Assembly (NCBI RefSeq): GCF_007989825.1
Contig: NZ_BJUA01000002.1
Coordinates: 305,631 to 369,630 of the forward strand
Length of the DNA stretch: 64,000 nucleotides
Direction: 5' to 3'
DNA from: Cellulomonas persica
GTDB lineage: Bacteria; Actinomycetota; Actinomycetes; Actinomycetales; Cellulomonadaceae
Numbering within the stretch: position 1 is the first letter of the stretch; the number at the start of each line of letters is the position of its first letter. Position numbers and translations under genes: made by a program. Positions 15,732-24,589 of this stretch are shown here, piece by piece. Below the pieces are notes generated by a model that made no database searches, was not told the DNA's origin, and was given only the letters and a program-made list of their open reading frames with translations.

Positions 15732-16076
15732 ATGGCGAACAGGTCCCTGCGCGGTATGCGCATCGGGTCGCAGAGCATGGAGACCGAGGAGGGCGTCGAC
15801 TTCGCCCCTCGCCTCCAGGCGCACTACGACTGTCCCAACGGGCACACGATCATCCTCCCGTTCTCGGTGGAGGCGGATGTCCCCGTCGTCTGGGAGTGCC
15901 GGTGCGGTGCCGAGGCGCTCCTGCGGGACGCGTCGAAGCCCGAGGCCAAGGCGACCAAGCCGGCCCGCACCCACTGGGACATGCTGCTCGAGCGCCGCAC
16001 GATCGGTGAGCTCGAGGAGCTCCTCGACGAGCGCCTCGACCTGCTGCGCGCCGGCAAGCTGCGCCGCAGCGCGTGA
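15732..16076 (+). CDS. rbpA: RNA polymerase-binding protein RbpA
   Basis: A 114-residue transcription factor that binds RNA polymerase and the principal sigma factor and stabilises the open complex in actinobacteria. Family marks: MANRSLRGMRIG at the N-terminus, CPNGH and WECRCG of the core domain, and the C-terminal sigma-interaction helix KPARTHWDMLLERRTIGELE. Start ATG 15732 gives the canonical N-terminus. Confidence 0.95.
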   Translation: MANRSLRGMRIGSQSMETEEGVDFAPRLQAHYDCPNGHTIILPFSVEADVPVVWECRCGAEALLRDASKPEAKATKPARTHWDMLLERRTIGELEELLDERLDLLRAGKLRRSA

Positions 16077-16084
16077 CCGACCGA

Positions 16085-16104
16085 GCGCCGGGTCGACCCG
16101 GCGC
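16085..16104. terminator. 20-bp perfect palindrome after rbpA
   Basis: GCGCCGGGTCGACCCGGCGC lies 9 nt after the rbpA stop, in the 38-nt gap before the convergent ppm end. As a hairpin it would have an 8-bp stem and can act on both strands. Confidence 0.65.
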
Positions 16105-16114
16105 CTGACCCGGC

Positions 16115-16909
16115 TCAGCGCCCGACGGCCTGGCCCTCGCGGCCGCTGCGCGTCACCTTCCTGAACGCTCCCGCCACCCGGCGGGAGCGTTCTGCTATCC
16201 CCCACCGGGTGACGTTCACGAGGGCCTCGACGACGATGTCACGGCTCATCTTCGACGCGCCGAGCTCGCGCTCGACGAACGTGATGGGCACCTCGACGAC
16301 GCGCGCGCCCGCGGCGAGCGAGCGCAGCGTCATGTCGATCTGGAAGCAGTACCCGCGCGACGCGACGTCCCCGAGCGCGAGCTCGCGCAGCAGGTCGGCG
16401 CGGTAGGCGCGGAACCCGCCCGTCGCGTCGCGGACCGGGATGCCGAGCAGCAGTCGGGTGTAGGTGTTCGCCCCGCGCGAGAGGACCTCGCGGTTCTTGG
16501 GCCAGTTGACGACGCTCCCGCCGGGAACCCAGCGCGAGCCGAGGACGAGGTCGGCGTCAGGCAGCGCGGCGAGCAGCGCCGGCAGGTCCTGCGCGCGGTG
16601 CGAGCCGTCGGCGTCCATCTCCACGATCACGTCGTACGAGCGCTCGAGGGCCCACCCGAAGCCCGCGACGTACGCCTTCCCGAGCCCCTGCTTGGCGGTG
16701 CGGTGCAGGACGGAGACGGACCGCGCGACGCCCGCGTCACGCTCGTCGGCCGCGATCTGCTCGACCAGCTGCCCGGTCCCGTCGGGTGAGCCGTCGTCGA
16801 CGACGAGGACGTCGGCGTCGGGCACGTGCTCGCGCAGTCGCGACAGCGCACCGGGGATCGACTCCTTCTCGTTGTACGTCGGGACGACGACGAGGACTCG
16901 TGCACTCAC
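16115..16909 (-). CDS. ppm: Polyprenol monophosphomannose synthase (GT2)
   Basis: A 264-residue family-2 glycosyltransferase that moves mannose from GDP-mannose to polyprenyl phosphate, the donor for lipoglycan and protein mannosylation. Motifs: VVVPTYNEKESIPGAL, VVDDGSPDGTG, EMDADGSHRAQDLP, and the C-terminal FVERELGASKMS. The GTG overlaps the lnt stop (GTGA), so the two are translationally coupled; in mycobacteria the two functions are fused. The last 30 codons contain a 13-bp inverted repeat. Confidence 0.9.
   Translation of the reverse strand: MSARVLVVVPTYNEKESIPGALSRLREHVPDADVLVVDDGSPDGTGQLVEQIAADERDAGVARSVSVLHRTAKQGLGKAYVAGFGWALERSYDVIVEMDADGSHRAQDLPALLAALPDADLVLGSRWVPGGSVVNWPKNREVLSRGANTYTRLLLGIPVRDATGGFRAYRADLLRELALGDVASRGYCFQIDMTLRSLAAGARVVEVPITFVERELGASKMSRDIVVEALVNVTRWGIAERSRRVAGAFRKVTRSGREGQAVGR
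16163..16192. repeat. 13-bp perfect hairpin inside the 3' end of ppm
   Basis: GAACGCTCCCGCC / GGCGGGAGCGTTC with a 4-nt loop (accc) is encoded within the last codons of ppm (ERSRRVAGAF). A perfect stem of this length inside a coding region is unusual and could be a terminator for rbpA read-through. Confidence 0.7.
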
Positions 16910-18468
16910 GCGGGCTCCCCCCGGTTCGTGCCGCGCAGGCGCGCGGCTCCTACAGCCCCGAAGAGCACGGCGCACACGGCCAGGGCGTCGATGCCCCAGG
17001 CCGGCCACGCCCCGAGGCGCGTTGCCCACGTCTGCGACGTGCGCAGCGGAAGGGTAGCGATCATCTGGTCCGCAGTGAACAGCTCCGTGCTCTGGGTGAG
17101 CGCTCCGTTCGGCTGGATCACACCGCTCACGCCCACCGTCGAGATCTGGACGGTGGCCCGTCCGTGCTCGACGGCGCGGATCCGGGACATCGCGAGCTGC
17201 TGGGTCGACTCGTCGGACCGGCCGAACGTCGCGTTGTTCGTCTGCACGACGATGATCTCGCCCCCGGCCCGGACGGCGGACCGCACGAGCGCGTCGTAGG
17301 CGACCTCGAAGCAGATCACGTCGCCGATGCCGACGGTGCGGCCGAGTCGCTCCGACGCGAGCGGGATCACACCCTCGCCCTCCCCCGGCAGCATGTCGCG
17401 GGTGACGCGGTCGACCGCGGACGAGAACAGGCGCGCGACGGAGCGCAACGGGATGTACTCGGCGAACGGCGCCGGGTGGCGCTTCGAGTAGGTCGCAACC
17501 ACGCCTTGTTCGGGCTCCCACAAGACTGAGGTGTTGTATCGCCCGCCGGACTCGGGGTACTCGACCGTGCCGACGAGCATGGGCGCGCCGACGGCCTGGG
17601 CGGCGTCGTCGATCGCGGTCGCTGCCTGCTCGTCGACCTGCGGGTCGATGTCCGTCCCGTTCTCCGGCCAGAGCACCAGGTCGAGCTCGCCGGGCTCGAC
17701 CTGGTCGAGCAGCGCGTGCGTGCCCCGCACGTGGTTGTCGAGCACCACGGCACGCCGTCCGAAGGCGTCGAGCCCCTGCCCCGGGACGTTGCCCTGCACC
17801 GCGCCGACCTTCAGCGTGCCCGCCTCCGCGCCCGTCGGCAGCGGCACCGAGAAGCCCACGAGGACCAGCAGCACGGCCGCGAGGGCGCTGCTCGCCGCGG
17901 TGACCAGGCGTGCGTGGCGCAGGGCGATCAGCGCTCGGCCCAGGAGCACGCCGCCGGCGCAGACGACCGCGCTCAGCAGCGGCACGCCGCCGATCGCCGC
18001 GAACCCGAGGACCGGCGAGTCCGACTGCGAGAACGCCAGGCGCCCCCAGGGGAACCCGCCGAACGGCCACGCCGCGAGGCCCTCCTCGAGCGCGACCCAG
18101 ATGACGACGAACACGGGCAGCTGCCACCAGGGGCTGCGCCAGACGGCCTCGCCCCGACGCGCCCACGTCCAGGCGGCACCGAAGACCGCGACGTACGCCG
18201 CGCACGCGAGCGAGAGCATGAGCCACGGCACGGGACCGACCGCCTCGTCGGCCCACGTGATCAGCGCGGGGTAGAACGCGAGCCCCCAGAGCAGCCCGAC
18301 CAGGGCGTTCCAGCGCGCGCTGTCGCGCCGTAGCGCCAGGTAGAGCAGCGCCATGCCGAGGAACGCCGCCGGCCACACACCGGGTCCTGGGAAGGCGACG
18401 CGCGTCGCCAGGCCTCCGGCCACGGCGAGCAGCAGCGTCCACCATCGGGGCGGTGAGGCGGTGGGCAC
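16906..18468 (-). CDS. lnt: Apolipoprotein N-acyltransferase
   Basis: A 520-residue polytopic membrane enzyme that N-acylates the cysteine of mature lipoproteins. Six or more hydrophobic helices occupy residues 1 to about 210, followed by a nitrilase-like domain with the Glu-Lys-Cys triad: Glu in LVLWPENGTD, Lys in ATYSKRHPAPF and Cys in GDVICFEVAYD. A further helix closes the C-terminus. It precedes ppm and overlaps it by 4 nt. GTG 18468 follows a TAGGCT box by 6 nt. Confidence 0.92.
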   Translation of the reverse strand: MPTASPPRWWTLLLAVAGGLATRVAFPGPGVWPAAFLGMALLYLALRRDSARWNALVGLLWGLAFYPALITWADEAVGPVPWLMLSLACAAYVAVFGAAWTWARRGEAVWRSPWWQLPVFVVIWVALEEGLAAWPFGGFPWGRLAFSQSDSPVLGFAAIGGVPLLSAVVCAGGVLLGRALIALRHARLVTAASSALAAVLLVLVGFSVPLPTGAEAGTLKVGAVQGNVPGQGLDAFGRRAVVLDNHVRGTHALLDQVEPGELDLVLWPENGTDIDPQVDEQAATAIDDAAQAVGAPMLVGTVEYPESGGRYNTSVLWEPEQGVVATYSKRHPAPFAEYIPLRSVARLFSSAVDRVTRDMLPGEGEGVIPLASERLGRTVGIGDVICFEVAYDALVRSAVRAGGEIIVVQTNNATFGRSDESTQQLAMSRIRAVEHGRATVQISTVGVSGVIQPNGALTQSTELFTADQMIATLPLRTSQTWATRLGAWPAWGIDALAVCAVLFGAVGAARLRGTNRGEPA

Positions 18469-18474
18469 CGCGCC

Positions 18475-18480
18475 AGCCTA
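18475..18480 (-). promoter_or_regulatory. Leaderless-type -10 box TAGGCT for lnt
   Basis: TAGGCT (minus strand) ends 6 nt before the GTG start at 18468, with no SD in between. Confidence 0.5.
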
Positions 18481-18760
18481 GGCGAGAAACCGAGGCGTGC
18501 CGGACGCCGCATCGAGGACCACTCGGCTGTGCCAGGAGGCAGGTCGGCGCTCGGTCAGGCCGTCCGGGCCGACCGACCGGCCCGCGTGTCCTTCGTACCG
18601 GTCGCGCGCCAAGCGCGACGACCGTTGTCTACTGAACACGCGGGCCCGGCCGGAGCCTGTGGGACCACCGCCGGACGGCGGCCCCGCTCCTGGGCGGTGG
18701 CTGGTGCGACCGGCTGGTGACCTCCTCGTCACGACACCCCCTGGGCGGCGGGTCACCCGG

Positions 18761-18789
18761 AAAACTACCGCTCTCAGAAACGGTGTCAA
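18761..18789 (-). promoter_or_regulatory. Distal minus-strand promoter candidate upstream of lnt
   Basis: The 533-nt stretch 18469-19001 has no supported gene. On the minus strand it contains a perfect TTGACA (18784-18789) and, 16-17 nt on, TAGTTT/AGTTTT (18761-18767), in an AT-richer patch. It would give lnt a second, leadered transcript of about 280 nt. The remaining sequence has only GC-rich imperfect repeats around 18655-18720. Confidence 0.45.
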
Positions 18790-18956
18790 GCCCGCGTCGA
18801 CGCAGGCCACGGGACTCGTCGCAGGTCAGCGCGCAGCGTCCCGGACTGGTCGGTTGTCCGTGTCCGGCGTGTCGCCCGCGTGTCGCAATCTCGACCTCGT
18901 CGTGTCCGGACCGTGACCCGCGGACGACGCCCGCGCTCACCCGAGCGGGGGCCACG

Positions 18957-18982
18957 CGAGCGAGGCGAAAATCACCCGCTCG
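18957..18982 (-). terminator. Hairpin after the amidohydrolase gene
   Basis: On the minus strand CGAGCGGG and CCTCGCTCG pair with one bulged base around a loop containing TTTT, 20 nt after the amidohydrolase stop. Confidence 0.45.
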
Positions 18983-19001
18983 TCCTACGCGGCGCCCCGG
19001 G

Positions 19002-20615
19002 CTACGCCAGGCTGTCGAACAGGACCACCCCGTCGCGCACGGTCCGCAGGCACCGGGGCGGCACCTCGTTCGCCCCCAGCAGCGGAAGCAGCGGCGTGCC
19101 GGCCTGGGCGTCCGGGCTCCACGCGGACAGCCGCCCGTCCGGCGCCTGCACCGCGAGGTGCTCGGCGCGCCAGATGGCCAGGTGCGCGGGCGCGCCGACG
19201 CGCAGCTCGCCGATGTGGTCCATCCCGGCGAGCCGCCACCCGCCGCGCGTCGCGGCGCGGAAGGCCGCCCGCGCCGAGAGCCGCTGCTCGCTCGCGTGGT
19301 GCTCCACCGCCGCGCGCACGCCCGCCCACGGGTCGAGCGGGGTCACGGGTGCGTCCGAGCCGAACGCGAGCGGGATGCCCGCGCCCGCGAGATCGGCCAG
19401 CGGGTTCAGCGCCGCCGCGCGAGCGCGCCCCAGGCGCGCCGCGTACATCCCGTCGGGACCGCCCCACGCGGCGTCGAACGCCGGCTGCACGCTCAGCCGC
19501 ACGCCGAGCAGGACGAGCGCCGCGAGGGTGGGCGCGTCGACCATCTCGGCGTGCTCGAGCCGCACGCCGGTGCGTGCGATCGCCGCGGGCCCCTCGACGT
19601 CGATCGCAGCCCGCAGGCCGATCAGCACCTCGTCCATGGCGCGGTCGCCGATCACGTGGAAGCCGGCCTGCACGCCCGCGCGCGACGCCGACGTGATGTG
19701 GTTGGCGATGCGCTCGGCGGTGAGGTGGAGCACGCCGTCGCCGGGCGCGTCGACGTACGGCGCACGCAGCGCCGCGGTCCGGGAGCCGATCGAGCCGTCC
19801 ACGTTGAGGTCGCCGCCGAGCCCCGTCAGGCCGGGGACCGCCGCGAGCACCTCCCGTGCGTCGTCGACCGTCTCGCACGCCTCGCCCCGATAGGCGACCA
19901 GGTGCGGCAGCCCGCCCGCCGGGTCGCGCGTGAGCTCGAGGAGCTCGACCAGGCCCTGGCGCGTGTCGATGAACGGGGCGGAGTTCTCGTGCACCGAGAC
20001 GATGCCGCGGGCCGCCGCGTGCTCGAGCGCCAGGCGGTACAGGCGCGTGCGTCGAGCGGGGTCCATCGAGCGTGCGGCCTCGCGTGCGGCGTGGTGCGCG
20101 TCGCGCTCCACCCGTCCGTCCGCGGACCACCCGGGGAGCCGCGACAGGCCGAGCCCCTCGGCGAGGGAGGTCGAGACCACCGCGGAGTGGATGTCCGCAC
20201 GCGCCAGGTACACCTGCCGGCCGCGCGCGGCCGCGTCGAGCTCGTCGCGGGTCGGACCGCGTCCCTCGGGCCAGCCGGTCTCGTCCCAGCCGAAGCCCAG
20301 CAGCACGTCGTCGCCGGCACGGGCGTCGGCTGCCCGACGGACCGCGCCGAGCGCCTCGTCGAGCGACCGGGCGGTGCTGAGATCGACGGACTCGAGCGCC
20401 ATGCCGGTCTCGAGCACGTGCACGTGCGCGTCGACGAAGCCGGGCGTGACGATCGCGCCGTCCAGGTCGACGACCTCGTCGGCGCGCGCGGCGAAGCCGT
20501 CGGCCGTGTCGTCCGCGCCGAGCCAGGCGACAGTGCCGTCCTCGACGAGCAGGGCCTCAGCGAACGGGTCTGCCGGGGAGTGCACGACGCCGCCGCGGTA
20601 CAGGGTGGAGCTCAC
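19002..20615 (-). CDS. Amidohydrolase family 3 protein (YtcJ-like)
   Basis: A 537-residue metal-dependent hydrolase. Metal-site motifs in order: VDAHVHVLE, HENSAPF, FHVIGDRAMDE, LEHAEMV and FGSDAPVTPLDPW, with N- and C-terminal strands completing the composite sandwich (GELRVGAPAHLAIW). Substrates of this family are diverse (amides, N-formyl compounds) and cannot be inferred. GTG 20615 is chosen because TATCGT lies 6 nt upstream; a longer in-frame GTG is inside that promoter. Confidence 0.87.
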   Translation of the reverse strand: MSSTLYRGGVVHSPADPFAEALLVEDGTVAWLGADDTADGFAARADEVVDLDGAIVTPGFVDAHVHVLETGMALESVDLSTARSLDEALGAVRRAADARAGDDVLLGFGWDETGWPEGRGPTRDELDAAARGRQVYLARADIHSAVVSTSLAEGLGLSRLPGWSADGRVERDAHHAAREAARSMDPARRTRLYRLALEHAAARGIVSVHENSAPFIDTRQGLVELLELTRDPAGGLPHLVAYRGEACETVDDAREVLAAVPGLTGLGGDLNVDGSIGSRTAALRAPYVDAPGDGVLHLTAERIANHITSASRAGVQAGFHVIGDRAMDEVLIGLRAAIDVEGPAAIARTGVRLEHAEMVDAPTLAALVLLGVRLSVQPAFDAAWGGPDGMYAARLGRARAAALNPLADLAGAGIPLAFGSDAPVTPLDPWAGVRAAVEHHASEQRLSARAAFRAATRGGWRLAGMDHIGELRVGAPAHLAIWRAEHLAVQAPDGRLSAWSPDAQAGTPLLPLLGANEVPPRCLRTVRDGVVLFDSLA

Positions 20616-20621
20616 ACGCGC

Positions 20622-20627
20622 ACGATA
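20622..20627 (-). promoter_or_regulatory. Leaderless-type -10 box TATCGT for the amidohydrolase gene
   Basis: TATCGT (minus strand) is followed by 6 nt and the GTG at 20615. Confidence 0.5.
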
Positions 20628-20720
20628 GGGCACCCGCAGCCCACGGGCCTGCTCCCCGCGCTGCGCGACCGCGCGCGAGCCCGCAGGTCACGGCCTGGAC
20701 CGGTCGGGACGCGAGCAGCG

Positions 20721-23648
20721 TCACACCGAGGAGTAGGCCACCACCCCACGGCGCAGCGCGGTCACGGCCGTGGCCGCCGTGGTCCGGATCCGCTCGTGCG
20801 GGCCCGCCTGGGCGAGCTGGTCGAGCACGTCGATGACCTGCTTGCACCACCGCACGAAGTCGCCCGCGGTCAGGTCGGAGCCCCGCAGCACCGCGTCGAG
20901 GCTGCGGCCCGCGGCCCACCGGTGCACGGCCTCGACCAGGCCGAGGTCGAGCGGCTGGATGGTCTCGAGGCGGTGCGCCGACTCGAGGTCCTCGAGCTCC
21001 GACCAGGCCCGGACGGTGCCTTCGAGCGCGACGCCCAGGCGCGAGCGCGGACCGCCCGGCACGTGGGGTTCGGTGTCCTCCTCACGTCGCGAGCGGTACA
21101 CGACGGTCGAGACCGCGGCGGCGAGACCGGGCGCGTCGAGGTCGTCCCAGACGCCGCGCCGCAGGCACTCGGCGAGCAGCAGGTCGTTCTCCGCGTAGAT
21201 CCGCCGCAGCCACCGGCCGTCGGCGGTGACCCGCAGCGCGCGCGGACCGTCCGCGGGTTCGAGGTAGCCGAGCGTGACGAGCACGTCGCACGTGCGGTCG
21301 AAGACCACGGAAATCGAGCCGGTGCGACCGGCGATGCGCCCGACGAGCGCGTCGTGCTCGGCCTTCAGCCGCGCCCAGCGCTCGGCCCAGCGTGCGTGCT
21401 CGTCGCGGTCGGGGCACGCGTGGCACGGGTGCGACCGCAGGCGCCGCCGCAGCTGCGCGACGTGCGCGTCGTCGTCGGAGCGCGGGGGCGTGCGACGGCG
21501 CTCGTGGGGCGCCGGCGTGAGGTCCGCGACCGCCTCGCGCAGGCGGGCGGCGAGCTCACGCCGCGTGGCCGGCACGCGCACGCTCAGGTCGCGCGGCACC
21601 CGCAGGTGACCGACGGTGCGTACGCCCGCACCGACGTCGGCCACGGTCAGGCGCAGCACCTGACGGTCGGTGGTCAGGACGGTCGGACGTGGGCCGTCGA
21701 ACCCGCCCTTGACCCCGGGGTCGACGACGACCGCGAAGCCGCTGCGCCGCCCGCCGGGGACCTCGAGCACGTCCCCGGCACGCAACCCCTCGAGCGACGC
21801 GAGCGCCCGGGCGCGACGCGCACCCGCCTCCTGACGGCTCGCGTCCTTCTCGGCGCGTGAGATCTCGCGTCGCAGCGCCGCGTAGTCCGCGAAGTCGCCG
21901 AGGTGGCACTGCATCGCCTCCGCGTAGCCCTCGAGCGCCTCGGTGTGCGCCTGCGCCTGCCGGGCCAGTCCCACCACGCCACGGTCGGCCTGGAACTGCG
22001 CGAACGACGTCTCGAGCACCTCCCGTGCGCGCTCGCGACCCACCTGCGCCACGAGGTTGACCGCCATGTTGTACGTCGGGCGGAAGCTCGAGCGCAGGGG
22101 GTACAGACGCTTGGACGCCAGGCCCGCGAGCTGCACGGGGTCGAGGCCCTGGTGGGCGACGACGACGGCGTGCCCCTCGACGTCGATCCCCCGACGACCC
22201 GCGCGCCCCGTGAGCTGGGTGTACTCACCGGGCGTCACGTCCACGTGCCGCGAGCCGTCCCACTTCACGAGCTTCTCGAGCACCACGGACCGCGCGGGCA
22301 TGTTGATGCCGAGCGCCAGGGTCTCCGTGGCGAACACGACCTTCACCAGACCGCGGGAGAACAGGTCCTCGACCGTCTCCTTGAACAACGGGAGCATGCC
22401 GGCGTGGTGCGCAGCGACGCCGCGCGTGAGGGCGTCGGCGAGCTGCCAGTAGCCGAGCACCTCGAGGTCCTCGGGTGGGACCGCGGCGCACCGCTGCTCG
22501 ACCACCTGACGGATCTCGGCCTGCTCGGCGGGCGTCGTCAGACGCACCCCGGCGGCCAGGCACTGCTCGACCGCGGCCTCGCACCCGGCACGCGAGAAGA
22601 TGAACACGATCGCGGGCAGGAGGCCCTCACGGTCGAGCAGGTCGACGACCGCGAACCGGGGTGCGGGGCGGATCCCCGGCCCGCCGCCGCCGGGCCGCCC
22701 ACCCCCGGGGCGGTGGCCTCCGCGGCCCCGGTAGCCGCGGTCGCCGGGACCGCGTCGGTCGTCCGACGAGCGCGCGGCGAGCAACCGGCGCAGGTCCGGG
22801 TTGATCGGCGGGTCGACGCCCGGGTCCGTGGGGTCGACGTGGCCGGCGTACAGCTCGAGCAGCTCGTCACGTACCAGGACGTGCTGACCGAGCGGCACGG
22901 GCCGGTGCTCGCTCACGACGACGGTCGTGTCACCGCGCACGGTGGCGAGCCAGTCGCCGAACTCCTCGGCGTTCGAGACCGTCGCCGACAGCGAGACGAG
23001 CTGCACGTCGTCGGGCAGGTGGATGATGACCTCTTCCCACACCGGACCCCGGAACCGGTCGGCGAGGTAGTGCACCTCGTCCATCACGACGAAGCCCAGC
23101 CCGGCCAGCGTGCCCGACCCCGCGTAGAGCATGTTGCGCAGGACCTCGGTCGTCATGACGACGACCGGGGCCTCGGAGTTCACCGTCGTGTCGCCCGTGA
23201 GCAGCCCCACCTTGTCCGGGCCGTAGCGGCGGACCAGGTCGGCGTACTTCTGGTTGGACAGCGCCTTGATCGGCGTCGTGTAGAACGCCTTGCGGCCCGC
23301 GACGAGCGCGAGGTGCACGGCGAACTCGCCGACGACCGTCTTGCCCGCCCCGGTCGGCGCCGCCACGAGCACCCCGCTGCCGCGCTCGAGCGCGCGGCAC
23401 GCCTCGACCTGGAAGTCGTCGAGCTGGAACCCGATCAGCTCGCGGAACGCCGCGAGCTCACCGCGCTCGTCGGCCGCACGACGGCGCGCGGCCGCGTACC
23501 GCTCGGCAGGCGAGAGCTCGACCTCGTCGGACGGGCGCGACTGCGGAGCGCGGGGCCGCGAGGCGCTCGACGCTGCGTCGAGCGGGCCCGAGGACGCCGC
23601 CGACGGACGCTCGGACGGCTTGCGGCGATGGCGGGAGCGGGACGGCAC
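20721..23648 (-). CDS. Ski2-like DEAD/DEAH-box RNA helicase
   Basis: A 975-residue helicase of the Ski2/Mtr4 (HelY-like) group. A low-complexity N-terminus is followed by motif I APTGAGKT (about 95), MTTEVLRNM, motif II DEVHYLADR, SLSATVSN, then domain 2 with FATETLALGINMPAR and QLTGRAGRRGID, and a long C-terminal region with four cysteine/histidine residues (HPCHACPDRDEH). An Arg/Gly-rich insertion, roughly residues 300-325 (GDRGYRGRGGHRPGGG), sits between the RecA domains. Probably acts in RNA processing or decay. It is the last gene of the pafBC-tat side but has its own -10 box. Confidence 0.9.
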   Translation of the reverse strand: MPSRSRHRRKPSERPSAASSGPLDAASSASRPRAPQSRPSDEVELSPAERYAAARRRAADERGELAAFRELIGFQLDDFQVEACRALERGSGVLVAAPTGAGKTVVGEFAVHLALVAGRKAFYTTPIKALSNQKYADLVRRYGPDKVGLLTGDTTVNSEAPVVVMTTEVLRNMLYAGSGTLAGLGFVVMDEVHYLADRFRGPVWEEVIIHLPDDVQLVSLSATVSNAEEFGDWLATVRGDTTVVVSEHRPVPLGQHVLVRDELLELYAGHVDPTDPGVDPPINPDLRRLLAARSSDDRRGPGDRGYRGRGGHRPGGGRPGGGGPGIRPAPRFAVVDLLDREGLLPAIVFIFSRAGCEAAVEQCLAAGVRLTTPAEQAEIRQVVEQRCAAVPPEDLEVLGYWQLADALTRGVAAHHAGMLPLFKETVEDLFSRGLVKVVFATETLALGINMPARSVVLEKLVKWDGSRHVDVTPGEYTQLTGRAGRRGIDVEGHAVVVAHQGLDPVQLAGLASKRLYPLRSSFRPTYNMAVNLVAQVGRERAREVLETSFAQFQADRGVVGLARQAQAHTEALEGYAEAMQCHLGDFADYAALRREISRAEKDASRQEAGARRARALASLEGLRAGDVLEVPGGRRSGFAVVVDPGVKGGFDGPRPTVLTTDRQVLRLTVADVGAGVRTVGHLRVPRDLSVRVPATRRELAARLREAVADLTPAPHERRRTPPRSDDDAHVAQLRRRLRSHPCHACPDRDEHARWAERWARLKAEHDALVGRIAGRTGSISVVFDRTCDVLVTLGYLEPADGPRALRVTADGRWLRRIYAENDLLLAECLRRGVWDDLDAPGLAAAVSTVVYRSRREEDTEPHVPGGPRSRLGVALEGTVRAWSELEDLESAHRLETIQPLDLGLVEAVHRWAAGRSLDAVLRGSDLTAGDFVRWCKQVIDVLDQLAQAGPHERIRTTAATAVTALRRGVVAYSSV

Positions 23649-23654
23649 CTGCCC

Positions 23655-23660
23655 ACCCTA
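23655..23660 (-). promoter_or_regulatory. Leaderless-type -10 box TAGGGT for the Ski2-like helicase gene
   Basis: TAGGGT (minus strand) ends 6 nt before the GTG at 23648, in the 23-nt gap behind the lipid kinase gene. Confidence 0.5.
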
Positions 23661-23671
23661 GGCACGCCTGG

Positions 23672-24589
23672 TCAGGCCAGGACGGACAGCGCGCCGGGCA
23701 CGACGCTCAGCTGCAGGGGCAGCGGGCCGATCCGCTCGCCGTCCGCGAACGCCGGTGGCGGCACCGCGCCGAGGGCGGGCACCGCCTCGACGAGCACGTC
23801 ACGTGCGCGCAGCACCTGCACGCGCGGGTCGCCCACGTGCTTGCCATGGTAGAGGCCGGGAAAGATCCGCACGACGCCGCTCTTGGTGAACGGCCCGGCG
23901 ACGACGACGTCGAGCAGCCCGTCGTCGACACGCGCGTCGGGCGCGATCTTCACTCCCCCGCCGAACCACCGGGCGTTGGCGACCGCGACCACGGTCCCGG
24001 GCGACTCCCACACCTGGCCGTCGTACGTCACGCGGTACCCGAACGGCCGGAACCGGCCGAGCTCACCGGCGAGCGCGCGCACGTAGCGCGCCGAGCCCTT
24101 CGGCCACGCGTACCCGTTCGCGCGCGCGTTGACCGCGGCGTCGATGCCGCACGAGAGCACACCGACGAACCACTCGCGCCGTCGGGTGCCCGGCGGGCCG
24201 ACCCGCACGGCGTCGATCGCGCGGGGCCCCGTCGCGAGGCCGTGCTGGATCGCGGTCACGGACGCGGCGACGTCTCCGCGCGGGAGCTCGAGCGTGCGGG
24301 CGATGTCGTTGCCCGTGCCGGCCGCGACGATGCCGAGCGGCACCTCCGTGCCGGCGACGACGTTCGCACCGAGGTGCACCATGCCGTCACCACCGACCAC
24401 GACGAGAGCGGCCAGCCCGCCGAGGGCGCCCGCACGCGCGCGGTCCGTGGCCTGCGCGAGCGACGGGCCGGAGAGGTCCTCGACCTCGAAGCCGAGCCCG
24501 CTCAGGCGCGCGTGCGCCTCGCGACCTGCAGCCGAGCCCCGGCCCTTCCCCGCGGTCGGGTTCACGACCAGCCCGATGCGGGCCGTCAT
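23672..24589 (-). CDS. Diacylglycerol/lipid kinase family protein
   Basis: A 305-residue DAGK-catalytic-domain protein: NPTAGKGRG for phosphate binding, VVGGDGMVHLGANV (the GGDG loop) and GIVAAGTGNDIARTLELP. The C-terminal beta domain includes FADGERIGPLPLQL. It phosphorylates diacylglycerol or a related lipid, or acts in mannoside synthesis; substrate not readable. ATG 24589 overlaps the tatC stop (ATGA). Confidence 0.87.
   Translation of the reverse strand: MTARIGLVVNPTAGKGRGSAAGREAHARLSGLGFEVEDLSGPSLAQATDRARAGALGGLAALVVVGGDGMVHLGANVVAGTEVPLGIVAAGTGNDIARTLELPRGDVAASVTAIQHGLATGPRAIDAVRVGPPGTRRREWFVGVLSCGIDAAVNARANGYAWPKGSARYVRALAGELGRFRPFGYRVTYDGQVWESPGTVVAVANARWFGGGVKIAPDARVDDGLLDVVVAGPFTKSGVVRIFPGLYHGKHVGDPRVQVLRARDVLVEAVPALGAVPPPAFADGERIGPLPLQLSVVPGALSVLA

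Noticed and set aside
18717..21860. A plus-strand frame of more than 1,000 codons
   Set aside because: Arg/Gly/Ala-rich shadow over the amidohydrolase and helicase genes; no domain or start signal.
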